From: Bacteroidia bacterium
GTDB taxonomy: Bacteria; Bacteroidota; Bacteroidia; B-17B0; Aurantibacillaceae
DNA: 64,000 nt
Direction of reading: 5' to 3'
NCBI GenBank assembly: GCA_016787705.1
Contig: JAEUTP010000008.1
Span: 62,001 to 126,000, forward strand
Shown: piece by piece, positions 42,453 to 51,012 of the stretch
How the letters are laid out: the number at the start of each line of letters is the position of its first letter
Numbering within the stretch: position 1 is the stretch's first letter
Position numbers and translations under genes: made by a program
Notes under the pieces: model-generated
Told to the model about the DNA's origin: nothing
Database searches by the model: none
The model's input: the letters and a program-made list of their open reading frames with translations, nothing else

Positions 42453-44327
42453 ATGAGAAAGATACTTTTAATATTGTTTTTTGGGCTTTTTTGCCTTTTA
42501 AACGGTCAAATTACCATAGATAGCGCCTGGGTTTATACTAATTATACAAAAACCGAGAGTATGGCGCCAATGCGTGACGGCAAAAAGCTGTTTACCTGCG
42601 TTTATGCGCCTAAAAACGCTTCAGAAAAGCATCCAATTTTAATGGTCCGCACACCTTATTCATGTTCTCCGTATGGCAAAGATAAATTCTCAACACGTCT
42701 TTTTACAACGCATTGGGCCAATTACGTAAGAGAAAATTATATTATTGTTATGCAGGATGTACGTGGCAGGTACATGAGCGAGGGTGATTTTGTAGATGTA
42801 CGACCGTTTATTGAAAATAAAAAAGGGAAAGAATTTGATGAGGCCAGCGATACATACGATGCTATTGAATGGATGCTAAAGAACATACCAAACAACAACG
42901 GCAATGTTGGCGTTTTTGGCATTTCTTACCCGGGTTTTTACAGCACCATGGCTGCATTAAGCAATCATCCGGCTTTAAAAGCGGTTAGCCCACAGGCGCC
43001 GGTTACCGATTGGTTTTTAGGAGACGATTTTCATCATAACGGTGCATTTGCTATAATGGATGGATTTAATTTTTATTATTCTTTTGGAAAACCGCGACCA
43101 AAACCAACAACCGCAGATGCACCGCGTTTTCCCTGGCCGGAATATGATAATTACAGTTTTTATTTGAAACAAGGTGCTTTAAAGAATTTAAAAAAATATA
43201 TGGGCGATAGCATTGTTTTTTGGAACGAAATGATGAATCATCCAAACATGGATGCCTGGTGGAAAGCAAGAAATGCGCGTGTTGGTTGCAAAAATATTAA
43301 AGCTGCCATGCTTGTTGTTGGTGGCACATTTGATGCAGAAGATTGTTATGGTGCCTGGAATTTATATAAAGCTATTGAAAAACAATCCCCATCTACAAAC
43401 AATAAATTGGTGATGGGCCCCTGGTCGCACGGCGGCTGGCATAGAGGAAGCGGTAACTATTTGAGTAATGTACGTTTTGGAAGTAAAACATCTGATTATT
43501 ACCAAACAAATTTAGAACAACCATTTTTTGATCTTCATTTAAGAAACAAAGGTTCGGACAAAATTGCAGAAGCAACCATCTTTTTTAGCGGCGAAAATAA
43601 CTGGAAAACATTCGAAAACTGGCCACCAAAAAATATTGAGAATAAAACTATTTATTTGCAACAAGATCAAAAATTATCGTTCGAAAAACCCGCAACAGCT
43701 TCGTCTTCAAAATATATAAGCGACCCAAATAAACCTGTGCCGTATGCCGAGCATATACATTTACAGCGCACAAGAGAATACATGACCGACGATCAGCGCT
43801 TTGCTGCAAGGAGACCAGACGTGTTGGTTTTTGCAACGGATGTTTTATCAGAAGATATAACATTAGCAGGTGCTGTAATTGCCGATCTTAAAGTAAGCTT
43901 ATCTACGAGCGATGCTGATTTTGTTGTAAAGGTAATAGATGTTTTTCCTGATAACTTTGAATATGATGATGCTTACTGCTGTAAAGGTGTAAAAACAGAA
44001 GCGGAAATGGGCGGTTATCAAATGTTGGTGCGTGGAGAAATTATGCGTGGTAAATTCAGGAACAGTTTTGAAAAGCCGGAAGCTTTTACACCAGGTAAAG
44101 TTGAAACGGTGAAATTTGAACTACCTGATGTAGCGCATACATTTAAAAAAGGACATAAATTAATGATACAAATTCAAAGTAGCTGGTTTCCTTTATTTGA
44201 CAGAAATCCGCAACAGTTTGTAGATATTTATAAGTGTGATGATAAAGATTTTATTCCATGTGAAATAAAGGTGTTTCATCAGCCGGATGCCGCTTCGGGC
44301 ATTGTATTACCGATTCTGAAAAAATAG
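42453..44327 (+). CDS. CocE/NonD (S15) family hydrolase
   Basis: The 624-residue exported protein has a signal peptide (about 1-20). An alpha/beta-hydrolase domain follows with VFGISYPGF (catalytic Ser158) and later GGTFDAEDCYG (Asp) and GPWSHGGW (His). The C-terminal jelly-roll domain is typical of the X-Pro dipeptidyl-peptidase/cocaine-esterase family. It probably cleaves peptides or esters in the periplasm. TTG 42444 and ATG 42447 lie just upstream; the ATG at 42453 gives the best signal peptide. The tiny Cys-rich gene follows after 15 bases. Confidence 0.9.
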   Translation: MRKILLILFFGLFCLLNGQITIDSAWVYTNYTKTESMAPMRDGKKLFTCVYAPKNASEKHPILMVRTPYSCSPYGKDKFSTRLFTTHWANYVRENYIIVMQDVRGRYMSEGDFVDVRPFIENKKGKEFDEASDTYDAIEWMLKNIPNNNGNVGVFGISYPGFYSTMAALSNHPALKAVSPQAPVTDWFLGDDFHHNGAFAIMDGFNFYYSFGKPRPKPTTADAPRFPWPEYDNYSFYLKQGALKNLKKYMGDSIVFWNEMMNHPNMDAWWKARNARVGCKNIKAAMLVVGGTFDAEDCYGAWNLYKAIEKQSPSTNNKLVMGPWSHGGWHRGSGNYLSNVRFGSKTSDYYQTNLEQPFFDLHLRNKGSDKIAEATIFFSGENNWKTFENWPPKNIENKTIYLQQDQKLSFEKPATASSSKYISDPNKPVPYAEHIHLQRTREYMTDDQRFAARRPDVLVFATDVLSEDITLAGAVIADLKVSLSTSDADFVVKVIDVFPDNFEYDDAYCCKGVKTEAEMGGYQMLVRGEIMRGKFRNSFEKPEAFTPGKVETVKFELPDVAHTFKKGHKLMIQIQSSWFPLFDRNPQQFVDIYKCDDKDFIPCEIKVFHQPDAASGIVLPILKK

Positions 44328-44342
44328 CTGTAACTTTATTAA

Positions 44343-44459
44343 ATGATTCAGCAGATCATTGTTTATTCGCTTTTAGCAACGGCAATTATTTTTTTAGGTT
44401 TAAAATTTTTTAAGCCAAAGAAAAGAGATAATTGCGATAAGGATTGTAATTGTGGTTAA
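44343..44459 (+). CDS. 38-residue Cys-rich membrane microprotein (FeoB-associated-like)
   Basis: This small gene lies in the 141-base gap before nnr. The protein has one membrane helix (about 4-20), then a basic stretch KFFKPKKRD and a C-terminal cluster with Cys31, Cys35 and Cys37. The layout (helix, basic linker, CxxxCxC end) is that of FeoB-associated Cys-rich membrane proteins of Bacteroidota, though no feo gene is visible here. It starts 15 bases after the hydrolase stop codon and ends nine bases before nnr, so it is probably cotranscribed. The metal-binding role is inferred. Confidence 0.6.
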   Translation: MIQQIIVYSLLATAIIFLGLKFFKPKKRDNCDKDCNCG

Positions 44460-44468
44460 TTATTTATT

Positions 44469-45980
44469 ATGAAGATTTTCTCGGCCGAACAAATAAAACA
44501 AATTGATGAATTTACAATTGCCAATGAGCCTATTGCTTCTATTGATCTGATGGAACGTGCTGCTATGGCTTGTACTAAGCGCATTATGAAGTTAGTGAAC
44601 ATTGACGCTGAATTGTTGATTTTTTGCGGAAAAGGAAATAATGGTGGCGATGGATTTGCAATTGCTCGATTATTGCTGGAAAGAGGTTTTAATTGCAGCG
44701 CTTTTGTAATTAATTACACCGAAAAATTCAGTGCAGATGCCGAAATAAATTTTAATAAGCTCAAAGAAACATTCGGCACAAAAATTTTCGAAATAAATTC
44801 TTTAGAAGATCTTAAAGAAAAAATAACACATACGAATTATATTATTGTTGATGCCTTATTAGGAATTGGTGTAAATAAACCAATTGATGGTCTTTTGAAA
44901 CAAGCAGTCAATTTTATAAATGCTAATTTTAACAAGATTGTGAGCATTGATATTCCGAGTGGCTTATTTCCGGATGATAGCTCGAAAGAAAATGAAACTA
45001 TCATTCATTCATCATTAACATTAACGTTTCAATTTCCTAAGCTTGCTTTTTTATTTCCTGAAAATAAAAACTATGTACCTGAATTTGAAGTTTTGGATAT
45101 TGGTTTAAGTGCCGAAGCAATTAATGCTCAATTCACCACTTTTTATTATCTCACCAAAGAAGATGTTGCATCTTTTATAAAACCGAGAAATAAATTTTCG
45201 CATAAAGGAGATTTTGGCCATGCCTTGCTTTTAGCAGGTAGCAAAGGCAAAAGCGGTGCTGCATTAATAAGCGCCAAAGCCTGTTTAAGAAGTGGGGCAG
45301 GCTTATTAACCCTGCATTCCAACAAAAGTACTACAGATGCTTTACTGCTACATTTACCGGAAGCCATGTCGCTTGAAGATGTAAACGAAGAATTTATTTC
45401 AGGTATAGATAAACCCGAAAATTATGATGCCATTGGTGTTGGTCCGGGTGTTGGTCTGCAACAAGAAACACAGATCGTCTTAAAAAAATTACTACAATAT
45501 TATACCGGTAAATTAATTATTGATGCCGATGGTTTAAATATTCTTTCGGAAAATAAAACCTGGATGGAGTTTTTGCCAGCCGAAACAATTTTAACTCCGC
45601 ACCCAAAAGAATTTGAAAGATTAGCAGGAAAACAGGATAATGATCTGGAAAGAATAAAAACATTAAAACATTTAGCGCTAAAGCACAATTGTATTTTTCT
45701 TTTGAAAGGTGCGCATTCTGCTGTAGCTTTTCCTGACGGTTCAGTGTTCTTTAATTCAAGTGGTAATGCCTCGCTGGCAAAAGGTGGTAGCGGGGATGCC
45801 TTAACCGGAATTATTTTAGGATTATTGGCCAGAGGTTACACTGCGCCAAAAGCAGTTTTATTAGGGATGTTCGTTCACGGTTATGCAGCCGATATTTGTG
45901 TAAAGAAAAAAAGCAAAGAAAGCGTTTTAATTAGCGACGTGATAGAGCAGCTGCCAAAGGCATTCAAAAAATTAGAATAA
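44469..45980 (+). CDS. nnr: Bifunctional NAD(P)H-hydrate epimerase/dehydratase
   Basis: The 503-residue repair enzyme restores hydrated NAD(P)H. The N-terminal YjeF_N epimerase domain (about 1-215) has FCGKGNNGGDGFAIAR (near 52-67) and IVDALLGIGVN. The C-terminal ribokinase-like dehydratase domain (about 230-500) has HKGDFGHALLLAGSKGKSGA and the nucleotide-site AKGGSGDALTGIILGLLARG. Both activities therefore appear intact. The length is typical for the fused form. The ATG at 44469 follows the Cys-rich microprotein gene by nine bases. Confidence 0.95.
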   Translation: MKIFSAEQIKQIDEFTIANEPIASIDLMERAAMACTKRIMKLVNIDAELLIFCGKGNNGGDGFAIARLLLERGFNCSAFVINYTEKFSADAEINFNKLKETFGTKIFEINSLEDLKEKITHTNYIIVDALLGIGVNKPIDGLLKQAVNFINANFNKIVSIDIPSGLFPDDSSKENETIIHSSLTLTFQFPKLAFLFPENKNYVPEFEVLDIGLSAEAINAQFTTFYYLTKEDVASFIKPRNKFSHKGDFGHALLLAGSKGKSGAALISAKACLRSGAGLLTLHSNKSTTDALLLHLPEAMSLEDVNEEFISGIDKPENYDAIGVGPGVGLQQETQIVLKKLLQYYTGKLIIDADGLNILSENKTWMEFLPAETILTPHPKEFERLAGKQDNDLERIKTLKHLALKHNCIFLLKGAHSAVAFPDGSVFFNSSGNASLAKGGSGDALTGIILGLLARGYTAPKAVLLGMFVHGYAADICVKKKSKESVLISDVIEQLPKAFKKLE

Positions 45981-46047
45981 TAATTTTACTAATTCCCTCT
46001 TTTAGAAAGAAGTTAAGTTGATTAAAGTTTCTAATAATGAGAACCGA

Positions 46048-46072
46048 GATGCTGAATCAAGTTCAGCTTAAC
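46048..46072. repeat. Interspersed palindromic repeat (GATGCTGAA...TTCAGC family)
   Basis: GCTGAA (46051-46056) pairs with TTCAGC (46062-46067) inside GATGCTGAATCAAGTTCAGC. The element lies between convergent nnr and the TerC-like gene. Short GCTGAA/TTCAGC repeats are known from many Bacteroidota gaps. Confidence 0.5.
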
Positions 46073-46096
46073 TCCAATGTTTAGATTTAAGAACAA

Positions 46097-46121
46097 GCCG
46101 CTAAAATTTAGCGGATTTTTT
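46097..46121 (+). terminator. Terminator of nnr
   Basis: CCGCTAAA (46098-46105) and TTTAGCGG (46107-46114) form a hairpin followed by a T-run (46116-46121). Nearly the same hairpin recurs at 48453-48473. Confidence 0.7.
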
Positions 46122-46145
46122 ATTACTTATGATCAAATAACACTA

Positions 46146-46835
46146 TTACTTTTTGATCTTTTGCATTTGAATGATATCTACTAAAAATGCAAAAGCCATT
46201 GAAAAATAAATGTATCCTTTAGGAATTGCAAAATGCAATCCTTCAGCAATTAAAGAAACACCTATCATCATTAAAAAACACAATGCAAGAATTTTAAAGG
46301 AAGGATGTTTTTGAATAAAATTACTTATCGGTTTGGAAGCTACTAACATTATGCACACAGCAACTATTACGGCTACATACATTATCCACAACTCGTTTAC
46401 CATACCAACGGCAGTAATAATCGAATCGATAGAAAATACAATATCCAGAATAATTATCTCGGATAATAATTTTTTAAAACTTACTTTCTTAACTTTTATT
46501 GAATAAGCATCAGTTTCTTCGGTATTACGGAGAATTTCTTTTGTACTCTTGTAAAGCAAAAATAAACCTCCGCTAATAAGTATCAAATTTTTACCCGAAA
46601 AATCAATTTCAAAAACTGTAAATAAAACAGCATCTAATTTTAATATCCATGATATTACTGCTAATAAAAGTAAACGAATAATCATAGCAAGGCCTAGCCC
46701 CCAATAACGGAGTTTATCTCTTTGCTTAACTGGTAATCTAGCCGCCAGGATAGAAATAAAAATGATATTATCAATTCCCAAAATAACTTCAAGGGTAATT
46801 AAAGACAATAGCGATACTAAAGCATCAATAAGCAT
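46146..46835 (-). CDS. TerC-family integral membrane protein
   Basis: The 229-residue protein has about seven helices and the TerC signature LEVILGIDNIIFISILAARLP (about 15-35, read as LEVILGIDN and IIFISILAARLP). A second repeat of it, IILDIVFSIDSIITAVGM, lies near 128. The Asp residues in these paired motifs are thought to bind metal ions. Members act in tellurite resistance or in manganese export during metal loading of exported proteins. It is convergent with nnr and 70 bases downstream of a small unknown gene. Confidence 0.9.
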   Translation of the reverse strand: MLIDALVSLLSLITLEVILGIDNIIFISILAARLPVKQRDKLRYWGLGLAMIIRLLLLAVISWILKLDAVLFTVFEIDFSGKNLILISGGLFLLYKSTKEILRNTEETDAYSIKVKKVSFKKLLSEIIILDIVFSIDSIITAVGMVNELWIMYVAVIVAVCIMLVASKPISNFIQKHPSFKILALCFLMMIGVSLIAEGLHFAIPKGYIYFSMAFAFLVDIIQMQKIKK

Positions 46836-46905
46836 AAATAATTTAAAATTTAATAAAAAATGTAGAATGAAATAAAATTAAAGCCGTTACAAAACAGGGT
46901 GGAAT

Positions 46906-47247
46906 TTAAGCCCTTACTTTTTTTGGCGGAGGAATTTGTATATCGAAAGCCAACACAGGGATTACAGGGCTAATGTTGTTTTTTTGTGCGTAAATTTTAT
47001 TTGAATGAATACATATAGCACTTTCTTCATTTGCAAAAAATTCATCATCAACATCAACGCACACCTCTTTTTCAGAGGTGTTTTCGTTATTGTTGTTTGG
47101 AATTTCCAAATTAAAAGTTACAACCTCCTTTAAAAAATCAGTTTTTGACAAAGTATCATGGCTGGAAATCAAAGCAACACATACCAATAAAATGCTCATT
47201 AAAAAAAATGAAAATGTGTGTTTCTTTTCTATGTTCTTTTTTAGCAT
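46906..47247 (-). CDS. Small membrane-anchored protein, unknown
   Basis: The 113-residue protein has a basic start, one membrane segment (about 12-29), an acidic central part with CVDVDDEFF and a C-terminal IPPPKK. A PPPK tail like this ends many uncharacterised Bacteroidota proteins. I use the ATG at 47247. The longer frame begins at ATG 47292, upstream of the -7 element at 47260-47267. The function is unknown. Confidence 0.55.
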   Translation of the reverse strand: MLKKNIEKKHTFSFFLMSILLVCVALISSHDTLSKTDFLKEVVTFNLEIPNNNNENTSEKEVCVDVDDEFFANEESAICIHSNKIYAQKNNISPVIPVLAFDIQIPPPKKVRA

Positions 47248-47259
47248 AATAGTATGCAA

Positions 47260-47267
47260 CAAAGATA
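47260..47267 (-). promoter_or_regulatory. -7 promoter element that decides a start codon
   Basis: The minus strand reads TATCTTTG, a perfect TAnnTTTG. Twelve bases separate it from the ATG at 47247, so the transcript begins downstream of the alternative ATG at 47292. Confidence 0.55.
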
Positions 47268-47292
47268 TTGGAATTTCACTTAGCCGAATCAT

Positions 47293-47628
47293 TTTAAGTG
47301 TTTAAAAATATTATAATAACAAATCTTAACAGCATATTGATTTTTATATGATTAAATTTGTACAATCAATGCATTATACAGATAACATATTAAAGCCAAT
47401 ATGTAATTTTCACAGGGTGCGAATTAAAAAGCTAATCGTTTCTTCGAATAATAAGATCTACATTAATTAAGGCCTTTCGCTTATTTTGCGTGAGGTTATG
47501 AGTTAAGGTCTCATTTTATCATTAATCAAATCATTTAAAAACAGTGTATTATTTTATACTGTTACACTAATTTGTATTCTAATTTGAATGCAACTTAAAG
47601 TGTTATTAACTATTAAAAATAAAAAATC
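47293..47628. other. 336-base gap with promoter-like elements and a hairpin
   Basis: No ORF or known RNA is seen. The plus strand has TAAATTTG (47353-47360), a perfect -7 element, 269 bases before the GreA/Rnk-like gene. An imperfect hairpin has GCCTTTCGC and GCGTGAGGT arms (about 47472-47496). A CTAATTTG sequence occurs twice near 47568-47587. A long leader or a small RNA is possible but unproven. Confidence 0.3.
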
Positions 47629-47991
47629 ATGAAACCTATTATTTCTGAATCTGTTTATAAAAAATTATATGCTCTTATAAATAAGTTCAAATCGCCACAA
47701 GTTAAATTATTGGGACAAGAATTATTCAATGCAACCATTGTAAAGGATGATGCTCTACAAAAAGATATTGTGAGTTTAAATTCTACAGTAGAATTTTTTG
47801 CTGAATCATTCAATAAACCTATAACAATGCAAATTGTACTGCCGGAAGAAGCAGACTTAAGTAAACGAAAAATATCAATCTTAGCTCCTATTAGTATTGC
47901 CCTGATTGGTTTCAAAGAATCAACACGTTTTAAATGGAAAATGCCTTCCGGTTTTAAAAATCTAACTATACTAAAAGTATTTAATTATTAA
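47629..47991 (+). CDS. GreA/Rnk-like C-terminal domain protein
   Basis: The 120-residue protein has a helical N-terminus (ESVYKKLYALINK) and a C-terminal FKBP-like GreA/GreB domain with VSLNSTVEFFAES, SILAPISIALIGFKES and FKWKMPSGFKNLTILKV. Small GreA-C-type proteins such as Rnk bind RNA polymerase near the secondary channel but lack the coiled-coil catalytic acidic tip. The N-terminus here is too short for the coiled coil. It could tune transcription. It stands alone behind a long gap. Confidence 0.78.
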   Translation: MKPIISESVYKKLYALINKFKSPQVKLLGQELFNATIVKDDALQKDIVSLNSTVEFFAESFNKPITMQIVLPEEADLSKRKISILAPISIALIGFKESTRFKWKMPSGFKNLTILKVFNY

Positions 47992-48104
47992 ACCGTTATA
48001 ATAAATCTTATTCAAATCTTTAAATATGTCGGAAAAATTACTTTGCTTTTATTTTTTTCATAAAGTTTTTACAAAAAATATATCCGGCTTTACAAATTGA
48101 AAAC

Positions 48105-48431
48105 ATGACAGATCATAAAGAATATTCAAAAGATGGTTTTTTAATTGCCGAAGGTAAGCTGGATTACAACAAGCAGAAATTTGGCTTATGGAAGGAATAC
48201 AATAAAAAAGGCGTTGTTGTAATTGAAAGCCATTATCATAAAAATAAAAAGCACGGTTTATATGTTTCTTATTATGATAATGGAAATATTTTATGCAAAG
48301 GCTGGTATAAAGAGGATTTAAAGGATGGTGAGTTTAAGCTTTTTAATGAAAATGAAAAGTTAATACTAACTCAAACATATTTTAAAGACAAATTGTTTAG
48401 TGAGTATAAAGAACCTGATTTTAGACGCTAG
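48105..48431 (+). CDS. YwqK/MORN-type repeat protein
   Basis: The 108-residue soluble protein has four MORN-like beta repeats: EGKLDYNKQKFGLWKEYNK, then a HYHKNKKHGLYVSYYDNGN unit, then GWYKEDLKDGEFKLF and YFKDKLFSEYK. The G-x-W/L-x-x-Y/F pattern matches the YwqK family, sometimes annotated as antitoxin, although no toxin gene is adjacent. It is single and convergent with the SRPBCC/GyrI-like gene. Confidence 0.8.
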   Translation: MTDHKEYSKDGFLIAEGKLDYNKQKFGLWKEYNKKGVVVIESHYHKNKKHGLYVSYYDNGNILCKGWYKEDLKDGEFKLFNENEKLILTQTYFKDKLFSEYKEPDFRR

Positions 48432-48446
48432 TATTAAAAATACAAT

Positions 48447-48479
48447 AAAAAAAGCCGCTAAATTTTAGCGGCTTTTTTT
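48447..48479. terminator. Bidirectional terminator
   Basis: AGCCGCTA (48453-48460) pairs with TAGCGGCT (48466-48473), with a longer A/T extension on both sides (A-run before, T-run after). It lies between convergent genes and works on both strands. Confidence 0.85.
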
Positions 48480-48491
48480 GAATGATATTAC

Positions 48492-49496
48492 TTATTTTAA
48501 GATGTAATAAATATTAGTTAACCATCTTGCAGTATCTTTTTCGAGTGTTGGATCTGTAACGTATTCTTCTATTACAAAAGTATAATCCAGTTTTCTTTCC
48601 TTCATATATTCATCAATTGCATAGTGTGCTTCGATGCTTTTTGAAGGATCACCATAATGTGGTGCATGTAAAACTTTAGAAGCCGGAATTGAATACTTTT
48701 CCCATCCTTTTAATTCTTTATTGTTTGGAACACAGAATGCCGCTGCACACTCAGTAGCCATAGTTTTTTCATCCCATGAATAAAATAAACCGCAAGGTGA
48801 CATGCAAGATTGAATTTTTCCTTTTTCTAACTCAAGCCACATCTTTGGAAAATTCTCGCCAAAAAAATCACCTAGTTTACTACCATTCATTTTAACTTTT
48901 GGTGTACCAAAAAAAGTTCTTGCTTCCCACTGTATTTCTTTTACTTCATGATTAGATGCAGAAGCAAGCTCTTCTTTCATCGCTTCCAATTTAGTTTTTA
49001 AAGTTGTCAAACCTTTTTCAAATTCGGCACCAACCATTTTTTCCATATTCATAAACAAAGCTATGGGACGAAAAAGAAATCCCATTTCAAATGTAATTCC
49101 CCACGAAACCTGGGTTGAAGTTCCATTATCGCGTGCAATATAATAAGATCTTGAATCACCCATACCCTCAAAAGTAACGCGTTGAATCAAACTATCACCA
49201 TTAAATGCTTTTATTTCCATTTCACCGGCACCAGCATCTTTATTGCCCGACCAAGTGTACAGGTGGCCAACTTCTCCAGGGTTACCCTTGTAAGTTGTTT
49301 TCATATTTGGATCCAATGCAGTAAATGGGCTCCACTCATCGTGGAAAAACTTATAGTCTGCCAACTTCGCAGTAATTAATGCTGATGGTTTATTTATTGA
49401 AATGCTACGTTCAACACTCATCTTTTTTGGGCCAACCAGTGCCAATATAAAATAAACAGCTATTAAGGCAATAATAACATATAATACTTTTTTCAT
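48492..49496 (-). CDS. SRPBCC and GyrI-like fusion protein, membrane anchored
   Basis: The 334-residue protein has an N-terminal membrane anchor (about 5-24). A polyketide-cyclase/SRPBCC domain (about 28-175) carries SVERSISINKPSALITAKL and ITFEMGFLFRPIALFMNMEKM. A GyrI-like effector-binding domain (about 182-334) ends with VTDPTLEKDTARWLTNIYYI. Both folds bind small ligands. A GyrI-like lipoprotein with the same terminal motif lies at 50377-51009. The rhomboid gene is just upstream (56-base gap). Confidence 0.85.
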   Translation of the reverse strand: MKKVLYVIIALIAVYFILALVGPKKMSVERSISINKPSALITAKLADYKFFHDEWSPFTALDPNMKTTYKGNPGEVGHLYTWSGNKDAGAGEMEIKAFNGDSLIQRVTFEGMGDSRSYYIARDNGTSTQVSWGITFEMGFLFRPIALFMNMEKMVGAEFEKGLTTLKTKLEAMKEELASASNHEVKEIQWEARTFFGTPKVKMNGSKLGDFFGENFPKMWLELEKGKIQSCMSPCGLFYSWDEKTMATECAAAFCVPNNKELKGWEKYSIPASKVLHAPHYGDPSKSIEAHYAIDEYMKERKLDYTFVIEEYVTDPTLEKDTARWLTNIYYILK

Positions 49497-49552
49497 GCTT
49501 GTTTTTTTGTTTACCCAAAAATAAGATTTTTTATCTTATATAAAAAATTCAG

Positions 49553-50296
49553 TTAAACCTTGTCATCCTTGTCTTTTTCTTTATAAATAAAGTTAATGAT
49601 AATATCATCCGGCGGTTTGGATTCCTGATTTTCTTTTAGTTTTTCAAGGATCTGCGCTTGCTCAGTAAGGTAAGAATCATCGTCATCATCTTCATCTTCC
49701 CAATGATAAACTCTGCGCTGAGGGCCCTCTTTACGATAATTAAAAGCAACCAAAACCCCAGCCAATGAGCCAAATAAATGTCCTTCCCAACTAATTTCGG
49801 TTTTTAATGGAAAAATTCCCCACATGATACTGCCATATAAAAAAACTACCATTGCCGATACAACCATTAAACGCAAATGTCTTCTAAACACTCCACTAAA
49901 AAACAAAAAAGTTGCCAGGCCATAAATTAATGTACTTGCACCTATATGATATGTTGGATGATCAATAGTATTTCTTCCTCCCAACCATAACCAAATACCA
50001 CTTACTACCCAAATCCATACAAATGTTGCTTTTGCAATTTTTTTATAGAAATAAAATAACATCATTCCCAAAACCAAAAGCGGAATGGAATTGGAAGCAA
50101 TATGTTCTACATCGCCATGAATAAATACTGAAGTAATAATCCCTTTAAGGCCCTCGGCTGTGCGTGGAAGAATACCGTAATTTGCAAAATTAAGATCGTT
50201 GTAATGTTCGATAAAAAAAATTATCCAGATACTTAATAGAAAAAGCAACGGATAAAATAATGTTGTAAGTACTTGCTTTGCAAAAAAATTCTTCAT
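49553..50296 (-). CDS. Rhomboid-type intramembrane serine protease
   Basis: The 247-residue protein has six membrane helices, with HIASNSIPLL (loop/helix 2, conserved Asn), GASTLIYG (helix 4, nucleophile Ser) and EGHLFGSLAG (helix 6, catalytic His). The nucleophile loop reads GAST rather than the usual GASG/GxSG. The C-terminal tail (about 205-247) is acidic and soluble. Rhomboids cut membrane proteins within the bilayer. I use the ATG at 50296; the longer frame starts with TTG at 50302. It lies between two GyrI-like genes. Confidence 0.82.
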   Translation of the reverse strand: MKNFFAKQVLTTLFYPLLFLLSIWIIFFIEHYNDLNFANYGILPRTAEGLKGIITSVFIHGDVEHIASNSIPLLVLGMMLFYFYKKIAKATFVWIWVVSGIWLWLGGRNTIDHPTYHIGASTLIYGLATFLFFSGVFRRHLRLMVVSAMVVFLYGSIMWGIFPLKTEISWEGHLFGSLAGVLVAFNYRKEGPQRRVYHWEDEDDDDDSYLTEQAQILEKLKENQESKPPDDIIINFIYKEKDKDDKV

Positions 50297-50376
50297 TAGC
50301 AATTTATTATTATTTGCTATATTAAAAATGCAAAAAAATAAATTGGGAATAAGGTTAAAAAGAACTAAGACCTGAA

Positions 50377-51009
50377 TTATTTTGTTTTATTTACAGGAAC
50401 CATGATACGCGTTTGCCATTTGGCAGGATCTTTCTCAACAGTTGGGTCGGTAAGATAAAATTCGCGCATAGGACCATTTTGTTCGAGCCCATTACTTTTA
50501 TTATAATCCCTTATTTTATTGTATGCAGTATATAATTGTTGATACGGTCCAAAAAAGTTATAGATCAGCATTGGGCATGCTTCCAAAATAACTATCTTAC
50601 AATGCTTTGGCTGTTTTGCCGGAATTTTTTTTATTGGAAGAACACATTCAAATTTAAAATTTGTAGTATCGTTATTGTAAGTGATCATGCCCGGCATACC
50701 ATCCATTGAAGCGCCAACAGAATTCATTTCTTCTTCAAGAACCGAATACGCTTTTGCTACTTTAAAAGAAACATCTTTCATAGGTGCAGAATCTATCTTA
50801 CTAATGGTTAGCATTTCCGGAATATTTATGATACCAACAACGCCGGGCTTTGAATCCAAAGTTGCAAGTCTTAATTGATTTTCATTTGCCTTTAATATTG
50901 AATCAGCATTAAGCTTCTTTACAGGTGCCTCATCGTTAGAATTACCGCATGAAAAAAAAGCAAAAGCAATTGCAATGATCAATCCTATTTTAATAAACGA
51001 ATTTTTCAT
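50377..51009 (-). CDS. GyrI-like lipoprotein
   Basis: The 210-residue protein has a lipoprotein signal ending in FFSC (Cys21). The mature part is a GyrI-like small-molecule-binding domain: VAKAYSVLEEEMNS near 86, CKIVILEACPMLIYNFFGPYQQL near 137, and the C-terminal EFYLTDPTVEKDPAKWQTRI, which matches the end of the SRPBCC/GyrI-like fusion. It would bind a ligand on the periplasmic side. It starts three bases after the aminotransferase gene ends, so they are cotranscribed. Confidence 0.8.
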   Translation of the reverse strand: MKNSFIKIGLIIAIAFAFFSCGNSNDEAPVKKLNADSILKANENQLRLATLDSKPGVVGIINIPEMLTISKIDSAPMKDVSFKVAKAYSVLEEEMNSVGASMDGMPGMITYNNDTTNFKFECVLPIKKIPAKQPKHCKIVILEACPMLIYNFFGPYQQLYTAYNKIRDYNKSNGLEQNGPMREFYLTDPTVEKDPAKWQTRIMVPVNKTK

Positions 51010-51012
51010 TGC

